A stretch of DNA of 56,835 nucleotides from Massilia horti (GTDB taxonomy: Bacteria; Pseudomonadota; Gammaproteobacteria; Burkholderiales; Burkholderiaceae_D), in the NCBI RefSeq assembly GCF_004614195.1, contig NZ_SPUM01000078.1, positions 1 to 56,835 on the forward strand, given 5' to 3'. Positions 17,038 through 25,570 of the stretch are shown piece by piece. A program made the position numbers and the translations under genes. The notes below the pieces were generated by a model that saw only the letters and a program-made list of their open reading frames with translations, had not been told where the DNA came from and did no database searches. Every line of letters starts with the position of its first letter. Position 1 is the stretch's first letter.

Positions 17038-18249
17038 ATGACGACAACGGAACCAGCATCGCGCGTGCCAGGCCTCGATACCCTGCGCGCGCTCGCCGTG
17101 AGCCTGGTGGTGCTGCATCACTACGTGCTGTTCGTCAGCCGCCGGCCGACCTTCGGCTGGGTTGGCGAAATCGGCTGGGCCGGCGTGGACCTGTTCTTCG
17201 CGCTGTCCGGCTACCTGATCGGCAACCAGATCATCAAGGGCATGCGCGGCGGTGCCGGCTTCTCGCTGAAGAACTTCTACGCGCGCCGCTTCCTGCGTAC
17301 GCTGCCCAACTTCTGGGTGGTGCTGGCGCTGTACGCCTGCTGGCCCGCCTTTCGCGGCGATGCGCCGCTGATGCCGCTCTGGCGCTACCTCACCTTCACC
17401 CAGAACTACCACCTCGAGCCGGGCACGGCCTTTTCGCACGCGTGGTCGCTGTCGATCGAAGAGCAGTTCTACATGGTCCTGCCTGCGGTGGCGCTGGCCG
17501 GCGCTGCACTGCTGCGCCGGGTCGCCTGGGCGTGGCTCGCGATCGGCCTCGCTTTTGCTGCCGGGATGCTGGCCAGGGCCTCGCTCTGGCTCGACGTGAT
17601 CGACGGCCAGCAATATTGGAGCCACCACTACTACAAATACATCTACTACTCGACCTTCTGCCGCTTCGACGAACTGCTGGCGGGCGTGGCGCTGGCGCTG
17701 GTCAAGAACTGCCACCCGGCGGCATGGCGGCGCCTGACCGGCTGCGGCAACTGGATGTTCGCGGCCGGCGTGGCGGTCACCGGCCTGTCGTTCTGGCTGT
17801 TCCTTCGTGACCACTTCGGTTTCGCGATGACGGTGTTCGGCTACCCGCTGCTGGCGCTCGGGTTCTCTCTGCTGATCGTGGCGGCGCTGTCGCCGGGCGC
17901 GCTGCTGCATGAGGTGAGGGTGCCCGGCGCAGCCAGCCTGGCGCTGTGGTCGTACGCAATCTACCTCACGCACAAGCAGGTGTGCATCCTCGCCGCCGGG
18001 CACCTGCAGGCCGCAGGCTACGGTCCCGAATCGGCGCCAGCGATTGCGATCCTGCTCGCGTTGTCGGTGCTATCCGGCTGGATCCTGTACCGCCTCGTCG
18101 AGACGCCGTTCATGGCGCTACGTGCGCGTTACGTGCCATCCAACTCCGCGCGGCAGCGTCTGGAGCCTGGTGGCGAAAACTCGTCTCTGGCCTCTAGCCT
18201 TGACGCTCTTTCGCAACCGGCTAGAAGCGGAGGGAAGAGGCAAGGCTAG
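17038..18249 (+). CDS. Acyltransferase 3 family protein (OafA/YrhL-like)
   Basis: A 403-aa integral membrane O-acyltransferase with about ten helices. It starts with RVPGLDTLRALAVSLVVLHH, carrying the family's N-terminal R-x10-H pattern, and contains GVDLFFALSGYLI and the SWSLSIEEQFY-like segment. Such enzymes acetylate sugars of O-antigen, capsule or peptidoglycan from the membrane. It is close to, but not in, the glycolipid operon, so modification of the same surface glycan is plausible. There is no C-terminal SGNH domain. The last 30 residues are low in hydrophobicity and variable. Confidence 0.9.
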   Translation: MTTTEPASRVPGLDTLRALAVSLVVLHHYVLFVSRRPTFGWVGEIGWAGVDLFFALSGYLIGNQIIKGMRGGAGFSLKNFYARRFLRTLPNFWVVLALYACWPAFRGDAPLMPLWRYLTFTQNYHLEPGTAFSHAWSLSIEEQFYMVLPAVALAGAALLRRVAWAWLAIGLAFAAGMLARASLWLDVIDGQQYWSHHYYKYIYYSTFCRFDELLAGVALALVKNCHPAAWRRLTGCGNWMFAAGVAVTGLSFWLFLRDHFGFAMTVFGYPLLALGFSLLIVAALSPGALLHEVRVPGAASLALWSYAIYLTHKQVCILAAGHLQAAGYGPESAPAIAILLALSVLSGWILYRLVETPFMALRARYVPSNSARQRLEPGGENSSLASSLDALSQPARSGGKRQG

Positions 18250-18403
18250 ATAATCGAACGTGCCGTTAGGCCGGAGTGGTACGGCAGGCTCCTAAGCCAC
18301 TTGCCATCGTTGCGGTCTGCCCCTTTCTTGGCGCGCTCATGCCGACATCTTGGATGGCCGCAATCGACCCAAAGCCTCGGTCCGCCAAATGCCGTCGCGC
18401 TGG

Positions 18404-18631
18404 CTACGCAGATGTGCAAACACCGGCCTCAAACCCGATCCAGGCATATTCGTTGGAGTTAATTCCTGAGCCGTTGCGGTCAGCGCTCAGGCCTGCGCTG
18501 TCGTGAAGTTCGTCCAACACTACCTGTGCGTCAAACGGATGATCCACAAAGACGTAGTGGATAGGCGCTTTCGGATTTTCCATGCCAACTCGGCAAACCT
18601 CAATGCCTTTTTTTCGCAGCGCCTCTACCAC
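18404..18631 (-). CDS. Hypothetical 75-aa protein, in frame after HD-GYP stop
   Basis: A small open frame starting with GTG 24 bases beyond the HD-GYP gene stop, in the same reading frame. There is no visible ribosome-binding site. Reading upstream of the GTG gives a natural-looking continuation (AILPVVEALRKKGIEV), back to the TGA. It may be a short coupled gene, or a C-terminal extension separated by a nonsense mutation. I recognise no family; the sequence is mixed alpha/beta with EALRKKGIEVCRVG near the N-terminus. Confidence 0.4.
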   Translation of the reverse strand: MVEALRKKGIEVCRVGMENPKAPIHYVFVDHPFDAQVVLDELHDSAGLSADRNGSGINSNEYAWIGFEAGVCTSA

Positions 18632-18655
18632 CGGAAGAATTGCTGAGGGAGCGGT

Positions 18656-19849
18656 TCAGACCGATGCTTCCCGTTCGCTTCCGGCTTGATCCGCGTGCGG
18701 AGCGAGCCTCGGTGCAAGATTTCCTGTGGAGGTCAGGCGAAACAGCTTGATACGGTCGAACACGACCATCACCTTGGTCCCGGATAACAGCGAGGTGATC
18801 GCATATTTCGGCTGCGACGTGTCGCGCGCCACCGGCTCGCCCAAAGGCAAGCCGGTGGCGCTGACCAAGCTGCAGACGGAGGGGGTATGGGCGTTCGCAC
18901 CGCGCCGCACGACGACGGCGCTGTCGCCGTTCGCGAGTTTGACGTAGGTGCCAGGTGGGTAGATGCCGATCATCTTGATCAGCGGGCTCGTCAACCCCTT
19001 GTCAAGCCGCGGATCCTGCAGCAGTTCGCGCGCCGCGACCTGAGCATTCTTCGCGCTGCGGTAGGCTCGTGGCGTGACCTTGGCCAAATATATATCGACA
19101 TGGTGCGCCAGTTGCGCCAGCAGCGGAATTGGCGCGCCTGGGGCTTCACGCTCCGGATGATGCTTTTCGACGGCACACAGCCATTCCTGATCCACCACGC
19201 CGATCGCTTCCAGCAATCGTCGACCGACGGCGCCATGCTCGTCGATGATCTTGCGCTGTGCCGGCGTAAGCGGCGTAGTCTGCGACGTCAACGTGGATTG
19301 CAAGTCCAGCATGCCAATATTCATCGTAAGCGCAGCCCGGCAGGCGTTCAGGACGCCGTGCTCGCTCCAACCGATTGAGCGCGCTACGATCGCGCACAAG
19401 GCAGCGGCCTGCAAGTGATGGGCAATCACGTAATGCGTGGTTTCCATCTGCATGATTTGAAAGATCGACTCGTCGGGTGCCTTGGTCACTGCCATCTGGA
19501 TGCGCTTGGCCACTTGGTCGATCTCCGCAAGCAAGTTCGGCATCGGTCCGGGTACCGGCGCATTGACCACCTTCATCAATGCAAGATTCAGGCGCCCCAG
19601 CCAGCCGCGCAGATCGTCCCATTCATAAAAGGGATCAAACGCCTGGCGTGCACCCTCGCTGACCCGCTTCTGGACATCGGCCTTGTTGACGTACATGCCG
19701 AACTCGAGCAGACGTTCGCGCTGGTCCTCAGTGAGAATGATCGAACCCTTCTGCAGTAGTAGTTTCCCTTGCACGGAAAACACATCCCACTGCAAGGGCT
19801 GGTTGACCTTGATTTTGGCCGGATCGATCTCGTATAACTGGGTTGTCAC
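18656..19849 (-). CDS. Degenerate HD-GYP-like domain protein
   Basis: A 397-aa protein with the N-terminal region common in HD-GYP proteins (DUF3391-like, residues about 1-80) followed by an HD-GYP-like helical domain. The order of motifs can be followed, but key residues differ: NIGMLDL in place of HDIGK, a single HG in place of a HH pair, HHPER without the GYP loop, and VDIYLAKVTPRAYR as the end motif. c-di-GMP hydrolysis is therefore doubtful; it may bind the nucleotide or act as a scaffold. The start is GTG. Another small frame follows in phase. Confidence 0.75.
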   Translation of the reverse strand: MTTQLYEIDPAKIKVNQPLQWDVFSVQGKLLLQKGSIILTEDQRERLLEFGMYVNKADVQKRVSEGARQAFDPFYEWDDLRGWLGRLNLALMKVVNAPVPGPMPNLLAEIDQVAKRIQMAVTKAPDESIFQIMQMETTHYVIAHHLQAAALCAIVARSIGWSEHGVLNACRAALTMNIGMLDLQSTLTSQTTPLTPAQRKIIDEHGAVGRRLLEAIGVVDQEWLCAVEKHHPEREAPGAPIPLLAQLAHHVDIYLAKVTPRAYRSAKNAQVAARELLQDPRLDKGLTSPLIKMIGIYPPGTYVKLANGDSAVVVRRGANAHTPSVCSLVSATGLPLGEPVARDTSQPKYAITSLLSGTKVMVVFDRIKLFRLTSTGNLAPRLAPHADQAGSEREASV

Positions 19850-20140
19850 GGTAGTAACGCATGTGTGCGATCAACCTGGACGAAGGTCTCGCTGAACAGG
19901 GAATGGTCAAGCTACTTCTTAAGCTTGAGGGAGTTTGCCAAGTCAAGGGAATGAACTTGATTTATACAGCAGTTGCGCAGTCGGGACGATGCGATATTGC
20001 AAGAAATACGCACGCCTCAGCTGGCCACGAGGACGTCCCGCGTCCCCTTTCGATGCGCGGCATCATCTGCCTATCGCGACCGACAGCACCCGACCCGAAG
20101 CGGACCTTCGGGATTCCGGACGACACGACGATCTAAGGTA
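19850..20140. other. 291-bp gap without a supported gene
   Basis: Short frames exist on the plus strand, but none has a ribosome-binding site or recognisable protein. I see no repeat or clear terminator here. Confidence 0.5.
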
Positions 20141-20401
20141 TCAAACGGCGTGTTCATACACTGCTCTAAGTTCAGAGACCAACGGCGAAAGCCCTTCAAC
20201 CGAAAGGCCAACATAGGTTTCACTCTCGATCACTAATTGCCCTTTAGGGCTGACCACTGTCCACTGTTGGACGTCCTGAGATCCTGCCAGTCCGCTCCAT
20301 TGATCTTGAACGTCGTATTGCAGATGGTGCAATGCACTTTTCAATCGGAGGAAGGCGACTTCATCGTATTCCTCTCCAACCACCCATTTTGCTGTTTCCA
20401 T
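20141..20401 (-). CDS. Hypothetical protein, 86 aa
   Basis: A small acidic, cytoplasmic-looking protein beginning METAKWVVGEEYDEV. The start at 20401 is chosen over the longer frame because AGGAG lies 8 bases upstream. The body has alternating hydrophobic and charged residues that suggest an alpha/beta fold, with QQWTVVSPKGQLVIESETYV looking like a beta hairpin. No family is recognised. It is divergent from the blaI-like gene. Confidence 0.6.
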   Translation of the reverse strand: METAKWVVGEEYDEVAFLRLKSALHHLQYDVQDQWSGLAGSQDVQQWTVVSPKGQLVIESETYVGLSVEGLSPLVSELRAVYEHAV

Positions 20402-20557
20402 AATTCCGCTCCTGGCCGATAGCGGTCCTTGGCTCAGTCTACGGCTCATGTTGCTCTGATCGCAATCGGAGGTTTGTTAGGCGCTGCAAGGCAGGCGTAT
20501 CGCAGCGAATCCATGTAGCCGCTACTGAAAGGTTTTGTTAGAGCTCTAAACATATCC

Positions 20558-20585
20558 TTGACACGAGCAATTACATATGTAATCG
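20558..20585 (+). promoter_or_regulatory. Promoter for the BlaI/BlaR1-type operon
   Basis: TTGACA at 20558-20563 is a perfect -35 box, with TAATCG 16 bp downstream as the best -10. The -10 region is covered by the first operator dyad, so repressor binding would block RNA polymerase. Confidence 0.6.
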
Positions 20586-20608
20586 TTAGCAGCAATTACA
20601 AATGTAAT
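20570..20608. promoter_or_regulatory. Two BlaI-type operator dyads
   Basis: ATTACATATGTAAT at 20570-20583 and ATTACAAATGTAAT at 20595-20608 share the TACA-N4-TGTA-like core (TTACA and TGTAA arms) bound by BlaI/MecI-family dimers. Centres are 25 bp apart. They lie just upstream of the blaI-like start at 20626 and overlap its promoter, so the operon is almost certainly autoregulated. Confidence 0.75.
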
Positions 20609-20625
20609 CGAACGAATGGTAAATC

Positions 20626-21009
20626 ATGAACTCCACATTGTCGATCAGCGAAGCCGAGTCCCAAGTAATGGAAGTGTTGTGGCGCGAACCGGAACCGGTG
20701 CCCGCCGAACAGGTGGTGAAGGTGCTCGTTGGAGCGCATGACTGGCAGGAGGCGACTGTCAAGACCTTGCTCAATCGGTTGCTGAAAAAGGGAGCGATTC
20801 GGGCGACCAAAGATGGCCGTCGCTACTTGTACAGCCCGGTGCTGCGGCGTGAACAGTGGATCACCGACGAAAGCAAGGGCCTGCTTGATCGCCTGTTCGG
20901 CGGGCGGATTGCTCCACTGGTTGCACACTTCGGCAGCCAGCGAAAGTTGAGCAAGGCCGAAATCGACGAGTTGGCGCGGCTGATCGAAGGAATGCGCGAT
21001 GGCCAATAG
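20626..21009 (+). CDS. BlaI/MecI/CopY family transcriptional repressor
   Basis: A 127-aa winged-helix repressor. The N-terminal domain contains ISEAESQVMEVLW and the recognition helix region WQEATVKTLLNRLLKKGAI, followed by a C-terminal dimerisation helix pair; this is the standard length. In the family, cleavage by a partner M56 peptidase in the linker releases the operator. Two matching operator dyads lie directly upstream. It overlaps the peptidase gene by 11 bp. No beta-lactamase or copper gene is adjacent, so the regulated trait beyond the operon itself is unknown. Confidence 0.92.
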   Translation: MNSTLSISEAESQVMEVLWREPEPVPAEQVVKVLVGAHDWQEATVKTLLNRLLKKGAIRATKDGRRYLYSPVLRREQWITDESKGLLDRLFGGRIAPLVAHFGSQRKLSKAEIDELARLIEGMRDGQ

Positions 21010-22210
21010 CCTGATCTCGACGTTGGCCACGCTTACCTGGACTGTCACTATCGCGCTGCTGCTAGTGCTGGCCTTGCGGTGGGTACTGGGGCGCCTGTTT
21101 GGCGCTGCGCTGGCGTACCAAGTGTGGTTTCTCGTTCCCATACTGCTCGCCGTGGCCTTGATGCCTGAGCCAGTGCGACCGATTTTCACCGTCGCGTCCC
21201 TGCCGCACTTGCCAAGCGTCGAGACTCCCGCAGTGACAAGCACCGTCCATGACTGGTCCGCCGCCCTGGTCGCGGTGTGGCTTGCAGGCGTAATCGTGCT
21301 GGCTAACTGGTTTGTGCAGGACCATCGCCGCTACGTGCGCAAGCTGGGCCGGTTGACTGAGCGCGCTGGGCTGTACTTCAGTGATCGTGTTGATGCCGGC
21401 CCTGCATTGTTGGGCCTGCGCCAGGCGCGGTTGATCGTGCCAAAGGATTTTCTAAGCCGTTACAGCACGGGTGAACAGCAACTCATTATTGAACACGAAC
21501 GGGTTCATGCTTGCCGCGGTGATGTCTGGGCCAATCTTTTCCAGGCTGCCCTGCAGTGCGCGTTCTGGTTCAACCCGCTGATCCATTTCGCGGCACTGCT
21601 GTTTCGCGGCGATCAGGAGTTGGCATGCGACGCTGCTGTCGTACAGCGCCATTCTGGCCAGCGCCGAGTGTACGCCGAGGCATTGTTAAAGGCGCAGACC
21701 GTTGCAATCGAGGCACCACCCACCGTTGCCTGTCATTGGCAACCAACCCACCTTGTCAAGGAGCGCATCATGAGTTTGCAACAAGCCCAGCCCAGCCACA
21801 TGCGTCGCATCGCCGGACGATTCGTACTGGCCTCAGTCATCTTATCTGCCATGAGCATTGCGCTGGCAGCGCGCACAGACAACGAAATGCCAGCAAACGC
21901 CAAGAAATACAACATTGACATGAAGCTGGTGGTGGACGGGCAGGCAAGCACGCCGCGTTTCGAGGTCAGCGACGGCGGCAAGTTCGCTGTCCGCACCGAT
22001 GCCAATGGCAAAAAATGGGCCGCGGAATTCGTCGTCAGTAAGGCGAGCCAGCCGAATTCAGTTTATATCGCTGCCAAAATTGATGAAGGAGGCAAGACGG
22101 TGGCAAAACCGAGCGTATTGGCGCCGATTGGCCAGCAATCGCGAATTCGCGTCGATACGGACTCCGGACCGTTCGATGTGAGCATGGTTGTGACCGAACT
22201 GGCGCGATGA
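20999..22210 (+). CDS. M56 family sensor peptidase (BlaR1-like)
   Basis: A 403-aa membrane zinc peptidase. Several N-terminal helices precede the HERVH zinc motif at residues 166-170, with the downstream ELACD segment supplying the third ligand. A further helix at about 270-295 leads to a periplasmic tail of only about 110 residues. Classic BlaR1 carries a penicillin-binding sensor with STxK there; none is present, so the signal must be something else. It probably cleaves the BlaI-like repressor encoded just upstream, whose gene it overlaps by 11 bp. Confidence 0.85.
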   Translation: MANSLISTLATLTWTVTIALLLVLALRWVLGRLFGAALAYQVWFLVPILLAVALMPEPVRPIFTVASLPHLPSVETPAVTSTVHDWSAALVAVWLAGVIVLANWFVQDHRRYVRKLGRLTERAGLYFSDRVDAGPALLGLRQARLIVPKDFLSRYSTGEQQLIIEHERVHACRGDVWANLFQAALQCAFWFNPLIHFAALLFRGDQELACDAAVVQRHSGQRRVYAEALLKAQTVAIEAPPTVACHWQPTHLVKERIMSLQQAQPSHMRRIAGRFVLASVILSAMSIALAARTDNEMPANAKKYNIDMKLVVDGQASTPRFEVSDGGKFAVRTDANGKKWAAEFVVSKASQPNSVYIAAKIDEGGKTVAKPSVLAPIGQQSRIRVDTDSGPFDVSMVVTELAR

Positions 22211-22216
22211 GAAACG

Positions 22217-22702
22217 CTAGTTGACGATCCGTGCCGGCGCGTCAATGACATCGAACGCCGCCGGCATTGCGCCGAGGTGGGCGAGCAGGGCATGTGCACG
22301 CTCAGCCGGGGCCAATCCTTCGCTGCGCGCGATCGCTGCGCGCAAACCGGGGATCGCTTCGACGGTGTGCGGGCTGTCGTAAGCGTCGATCAGCAGCTTG
22401 AGCAGGTCATTTGGGGCGCCGCAGGCACGGCGCAGGCGCGTGTGGATCACGGCCAGGAGCGCACGCTGCATCCCCGGCGTCGGGTTGACGATGTGCGCGA
22501 AGACGGAAGGGGTGTTGGTGATCGATTCGCACAGGGCGCGTTCGATCTGGTCCGGCTTCATGTCGGACGCAATGTCGAAGTAAGCGCGGTCCCAGCGCGT
22601 GCGCGCGTAGGCATGCCCGGGCGGGAACGAATCGATAGTCTCCAGGCCGAGCGCGCGGCTGGCGCGGCCGAGCAGGTCGAGCAGGGTTGGAATCAGCGAC
22701 AT
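22217..22702 (-). CDS. Hypothetical protein, 161 aa
   Basis: A helical cytoplasmic protein without signal peptide or membrane segments. It contains an aromatic segment, FPPGHAYARTRWDRAYFDI, followed by several leucine/alanine-rich helices. I do not recognise a family. It is convergent with the M56 peptidase gene (7 bp apart) and in the same direction as the pirin gene, whose stop-to-start relation (57 bp) suggests independent or loosely linked transcription. Confidence 0.6.
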   Translation of the reverse strand: MSLIPTLLDLLGRASRALGLETIDSFPPGHAYARTRWDRAYFDIASDMKPDQIERALCESITNTPSVFAHIVNPTPGMQRALLAVIHTRLRRACGAPNDLLKLLIDAYDSPHTVEAIPGLRAAIARSEGLAPAERAHALLAHLGAMPAAFDVIDAPARIVN

Positions 22703-22759
22703 GGCCGCAAGTGTAACGCAAGCGCAAAGGAGCGGTCGATTGACCGCCCCTCCGGCGCG

Positions 22760-23632
22760 TCAGGCGAAGCGTCCCGCGCGGAAGTCCTCCACCGCCTGGA
22801 ACAGCTCGTCCTGGCTGTTCATCACGAACGGCCCATACTGCGCGATCGGCTCGTTCAGCGGGCGCCCCGCGACCAGGATCAGGCGGCTTGCCGGCCCGGC
22901 CTTGATGCGCACGCCGTTTGCCGCCGCCGCGTTGTCCAGGATCGCCATGCGCGTGGCCGGCACCCCCTTGCCCTCGACTACCACCTCGCCACGGAACACG
23001 TAGATGAACGCGTTGTGCCCGGCGGGAAGCGGCTGCTCGAAGGTCGCGCCTTCCGGCAGTTCCACGTCGAGGTACACCGGCTCGGTGTTTTCCCTTTGAA
23101 CCGCACCGTTCACACCGTGGCTGCTGCCCGCGATCACCTGCACCGTAACGCCGGCGTCCGTCGTGTAGCGCGGCACCTCCTCATTCGGGATATCGCGGTA
23201 CCACGGCGTCGACATCTTGTCCTTGGCCGGCAGGTTCAGCCACAGCTGAAAGCCTTCCATCAAGCCTTCCTCCTGCTCCGGCATTTCGGAGTGGATCACG
23301 CCGCGGCCCGCGGTCATCCACTGCACGCCGCCGTTGGTGATCAGGCCCTCATTGCCGGCGCTGTCGCGGTGGCGCATGCGGCCCGTCAGCATGTAAGTCA
23401 CGGTCTCGAAGCCGCGATGCGGGTGCTCCGGAAAACCGGCAATATAGTCGCCCGGCTTGTCGCTGCCGAACGCGTCGAGCATCAGGAACGGGTCGAGGCG
23501 GCGCTGCAGGGGCTGGGTGAGTACGCGATTGATCTTCACCCCGGCGCCATCCATCACGAACTGGCCGTTGATCAGGCGTTCCACGCCGCGCGACTGTGCC
23601 ACGCTCTCTGTTTTGATCTGCTGTGTCATCAC
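22760..23632 (-). CDS. Pirin family protein
   Basis: A 290-aa bicupin. The metal-binding N-terminal cupin shows EHPHRGFETVTYML and MTAGRGVIHSEMPE, giving the His/His/His/Glu ligands; the C-terminal cupin has no ligand set, as usual. Bacterial pirins of this kind (YhhW-like) are iron-binding and some have quercetin 2,3-dioxygenase activity. It lies 32 bp downstream of the azoreductase gene on the same strand and may be co-transcribed with it, which suggests a shared response to quinone or aromatic stress under the divergent LysR regulator. Confidence 0.92.
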   Translation of the reverse strand: MMTQQIKTESVAQSRGVERLINGQFVMDGAGVKINRVLTQPLQRRLDPFLMLDAFGSDKPGDYIAGFPEHPHRGFETVTYMLTGRMRHRDSAGNEGLITNGGVQWMTAGRGVIHSEMPEQEEGLMEGFQLWLNLPAKDKMSTPWYRDIPNEEVPRYTTDAGVTVQVIAGSSHGVNGAVQRENTEPVYLDVELPEGATFEQPLPAGHNAFIYVFRGEVVVEGKGVPATRMAILDNAAAANGVRIKAGPASRLILVAGRPLNEPIAQYGPFVMNSQDELFQAVEDFRAGRFA

Positions 23633-23664
23633 ATTGTCCTGTTAATGCGCCGCCTCGGCTCGTC

Positions 23665-24261
23665 TTAGGCCAGCGCTGCTTCCACTTGGGCGTCGGCTTC
23701 CGCCTGCCCCTTCGCCGCCGCGTCCGGACCCATCGACTGGCCGGAAGAATACACGAAAGTATGGTCTGTCAGGCCGACGAAGTTGAGCAGGGTCTTCAGC
23801 TGCGGCACCTGCGGGTCGCCGTCGACTGGATAGATGCCGCCACGCGACGTGGCCACAAATACCTTCTTACCGCCCAGCAGACCGACCGGGCCGTTTTCGG
23901 TGTAGCGGAAGGTCACGCCGGCACGGGCGATCGCGTCGAACCAGGTCTTCAGTTGTACAGACATGCTGAAGTTGTACATCGGAGCGCCCAGCACGATCAC
24001 GTCGGCGGCCTGCACTTCGGCGATCAGCGCGTCGTCCAGCGCCACGCGCGCAGCCTGTTCAGCGGTGCGCTGCGCTGCAGGGGTGAACAAGGCGCCAAGC
24101 GCCGCCTCGTCCAGCACCGGGTGCGGATTGGCCACCAGGTCGCGCACATTGATCTGGGCTTGCGGGTTGGCCGCAACCAGTTTGGCTACGATGCTGTTGG
24201 CGACACGGATCGATTCCGATTGTGCACCGCGCACGCTCGAGTTGATCTGCAAGATGTTCAT
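23665..24261 (-). CDS. azoR: FMN-dependent NADH-azoreductase
   Basis: A 198-aa flavodoxin-fold protein. FMN-phosphate binding is shown by [12 protein letters not shown] with following SES at the N-terminus, and the isoalloxazine region by [17 protein letters not shown], both typical of AzoR. The enzyme reduces quinones and azo compounds with NADH, protecting from electrophiles. AGGAG precedes the ATG. It is transcribed divergently from a LysR-type regulator, with a 7-bp inverted repeat just upstream of its start. Confidence 0.93.
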   Translation of the reverse strand: MNILQINSSVRGAQSESIRVANSIVAKLVAANPQAQINVRDLVANPHPVLDEAALGALFTPAAQRTAEQAARVALDDALIAEVQAADVIVLGAPMYNFSMSVQLKTWFDAIARAGVTFRYTENGPVGLLGGKKVFVATSRGGIYPVDGDPQVPQLKTLLNFVGLTDHTFVYSSGQSMGPDAAAKGQAEADAQVEAALA

Positions 24262-24272
24262 GTTGGGACTCC

Positions 24273-24297
24273 TTCCATCTGTTGAACTTCGATGGAA
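24273..24297. promoter_or_regulatory. Candidate LysR-type operator
   Basis: TTCCATC and GATGGAA form an inverted repeat with an 11-bp spacer in the 111-bp divergent region, 12 bp upstream of the azoR start codon. The geometry is that of a LysR-type binding box, probably used for azoR control. Confidence 0.5.
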
Positions 24298-24372
24298 TAC
24301 ACTTTAGCAGTCCCAAAATCGACCCGGAAGACGATAAAATGGATAACATTATTCAGCCCGTGGAACAATCAG

Positions 24373-25293
24373 ATGGACCTTGAACCGAACGATTTGCTGC
24401 TGTTCGCCCGCATCGTCGAGGCGGGCAGCTTCAGCCAGGCGGCGCAGCGGGTCGGACTGCCCAAGTCGACCGTTTCGCGCCGCATCGCCCTGCTCGAAGC
24501 CAGGCTGGGCGAGCGCCTGCTGCAGCGAACCACGCGCAAGCTGGTGCTCACCGAGTTTGGCGCCAGCCTGCTCGACCATGCGCGCAAGGTAGCCGAGGAG
24601 GTCGAGGCGGCCGGCGCCATGGTGCAGCACCGCCAGCTCGAACCAAGCGGCCGGCTGCGTGTCTCCATGCCCGCCGACCTGACCACTGCCGGCCTTGACG
24701 ACGTCATCGCAACCTTCATCCTGCGTTATCCGGCGGTGGTGTTGGAGCTCGACCTGTCGCCGCGCCGGGTCGATCTGGTGGCTGAAAACTTCGACATCGC
24801 GATCCGCATGGGCGATCTGCCGGACGACGCCTCGCTCAACGCGCGGCGCGTGGTATTCGAGCGCCTTGGGCTGTACGCCGCGCCCTCATACATCGCCCAG
24901 CGCGGCCTGCCAGTGCATCCGGACGACCTGATCGAGCACGACCTGCTGTGCCTCCTTCACCGAGGCAGTGGAGGGATCTCGTGGGAGCTCACGCGTGGCA
25001 AGCAGCGATGGGAACGCGAGCTCCCAGCGCGGCTGAGGGCCAATTCGCCCGATCTGCTCACGCGCATCGCTTGCGGCGGGGCCGGCATCGCCGCCAGTTC
25101 CGACCTGTTCGCGGACAAGTTTGTGCGCAAGGGCGAACTGGTGCGCGTGCTGCCCGAATGGGAGATGCCGTCCGTTGTCGGCTGGGCCGTGTTCCCGGGA
25201 CGGCGCCTGATGCCGGCGAAGACGCGTGCCTTTTTGGACCTGATGGAAGAGATGTGCAGCGGCCGCAAGAACGGGCACGTGCGTGCTGCCTGA
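24373..25293 (+). CDS. LysR family transcriptional regulator
   Basis: A 306-aa LysR-type regulator. The N-terminal winged helix contains FARIVEAGSFSQAAQRVGLPKSTVSR-like features (residues about 9-34), and the effector-binding domain follows with LDLSPRRVDLVAENFDIAIR, typical of the group that controls oxidoreductase genes. The frame opens at 24292; ATG 24373 matches the family N-terminus. Divergence from azoR makes control of azoR (and the pirin gene after it) the simplest role; the ligand would be a quinone or aromatic compound. Confidence 0.9.
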   Translation: MDLEPNDLLLFARIVEAGSFSQAAQRVGLPKSTVSRRIALLEARLGERLLQRTTRKLVLTEFGASLLDHARKVAEEVEAAGAMVQHRQLEPSGRLRVSMPADLTTAGLDDVIATFILRYPAVVLELDLSPRRVDLVAENFDIAIRMGDLPDDASLNARRVVFERLGLYAAPSYIAQRGLPVHPDDLIEHDLLCLLHRGSGGISWELTRGKQRWERELPARLRANSPDLLTRIACGGAGIAASSDLFADKFVRKGELVRVLPEWEMPSVVGWAVFPGRRLMPAKTRAFLDLMEEMCSGRKNGHVRAA

Positions 25294-25310
25294 CCGGGAC
25301 GCATGACAGA

Positions 25311-25353
25311 CGTAGGGTGCGCACCTGTGCGCACGCGGTACGGTTGCGTTAAG
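25311..25353 (+). repeat. Dispersed repeat A, copy 4
   Basis: Contains the complete GTGCGCAC-CT-GTGCGCAC core followed by GCGGTACGGTTGCG. Located 18 bp after the LysR gene. Confidence 0.85.
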
Positions 25354-25399
25354 TCTGCGGCCGCACTACGCCGCTGACAATTATGCGGCCAGCCGAAGG

Positions 25400-25432
25400 C
25401 GTAGGGTGCGCACCTGTGCGCACGCTGTACGT
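25400..25432 (+). repeat. Dispersed repeat A, copy 5
   Basis: Core identical to copy 4, in the same orientation, about 90 bp further on; the tail ends GCTGTACGTTCG. Confidence 0.85.
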
Positions 25433-25533
25433 TCGCATGTTGTTGGCTCCTGCAACCCACTGGCCATGCATATGGGGGGCGCATTATCAGCGGCGTAGAT
25501 CGAAGCCCCTGCTGGCGCGGACGCAAACGTGAC

Positions 25534-25570
25534 GCAACCGTACAGCGTGCGCACAGGTGCGCACCCTACG
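25534..25570 (-). repeat. Dispersed repeat A, copy 6
   Basis: Opposite orientation to copies 4 and 5 (GCAACCGTACAGC, core, CCCTACG). It runs 5 bp into the end of the psd reading frame, so the last codons of psd are repeat-derived. The 270-bp gap 25294-25565 holds only these three repeats. Confidence 0.85.

Noticed and set aside
19861..20136. 91-aa plus-strand frame upstream of the 86-aa gene
   Set aside because: No ribosome-binding site, no recognisable protein, and the composition resembles random coding in intergenic DNA.
25311..25570. CRISPR array
   Set aside because: Three repeats occur close together, but spacing is irregular, orientations differ and the same unit is scattered elsewhere without spacers or cas genes.
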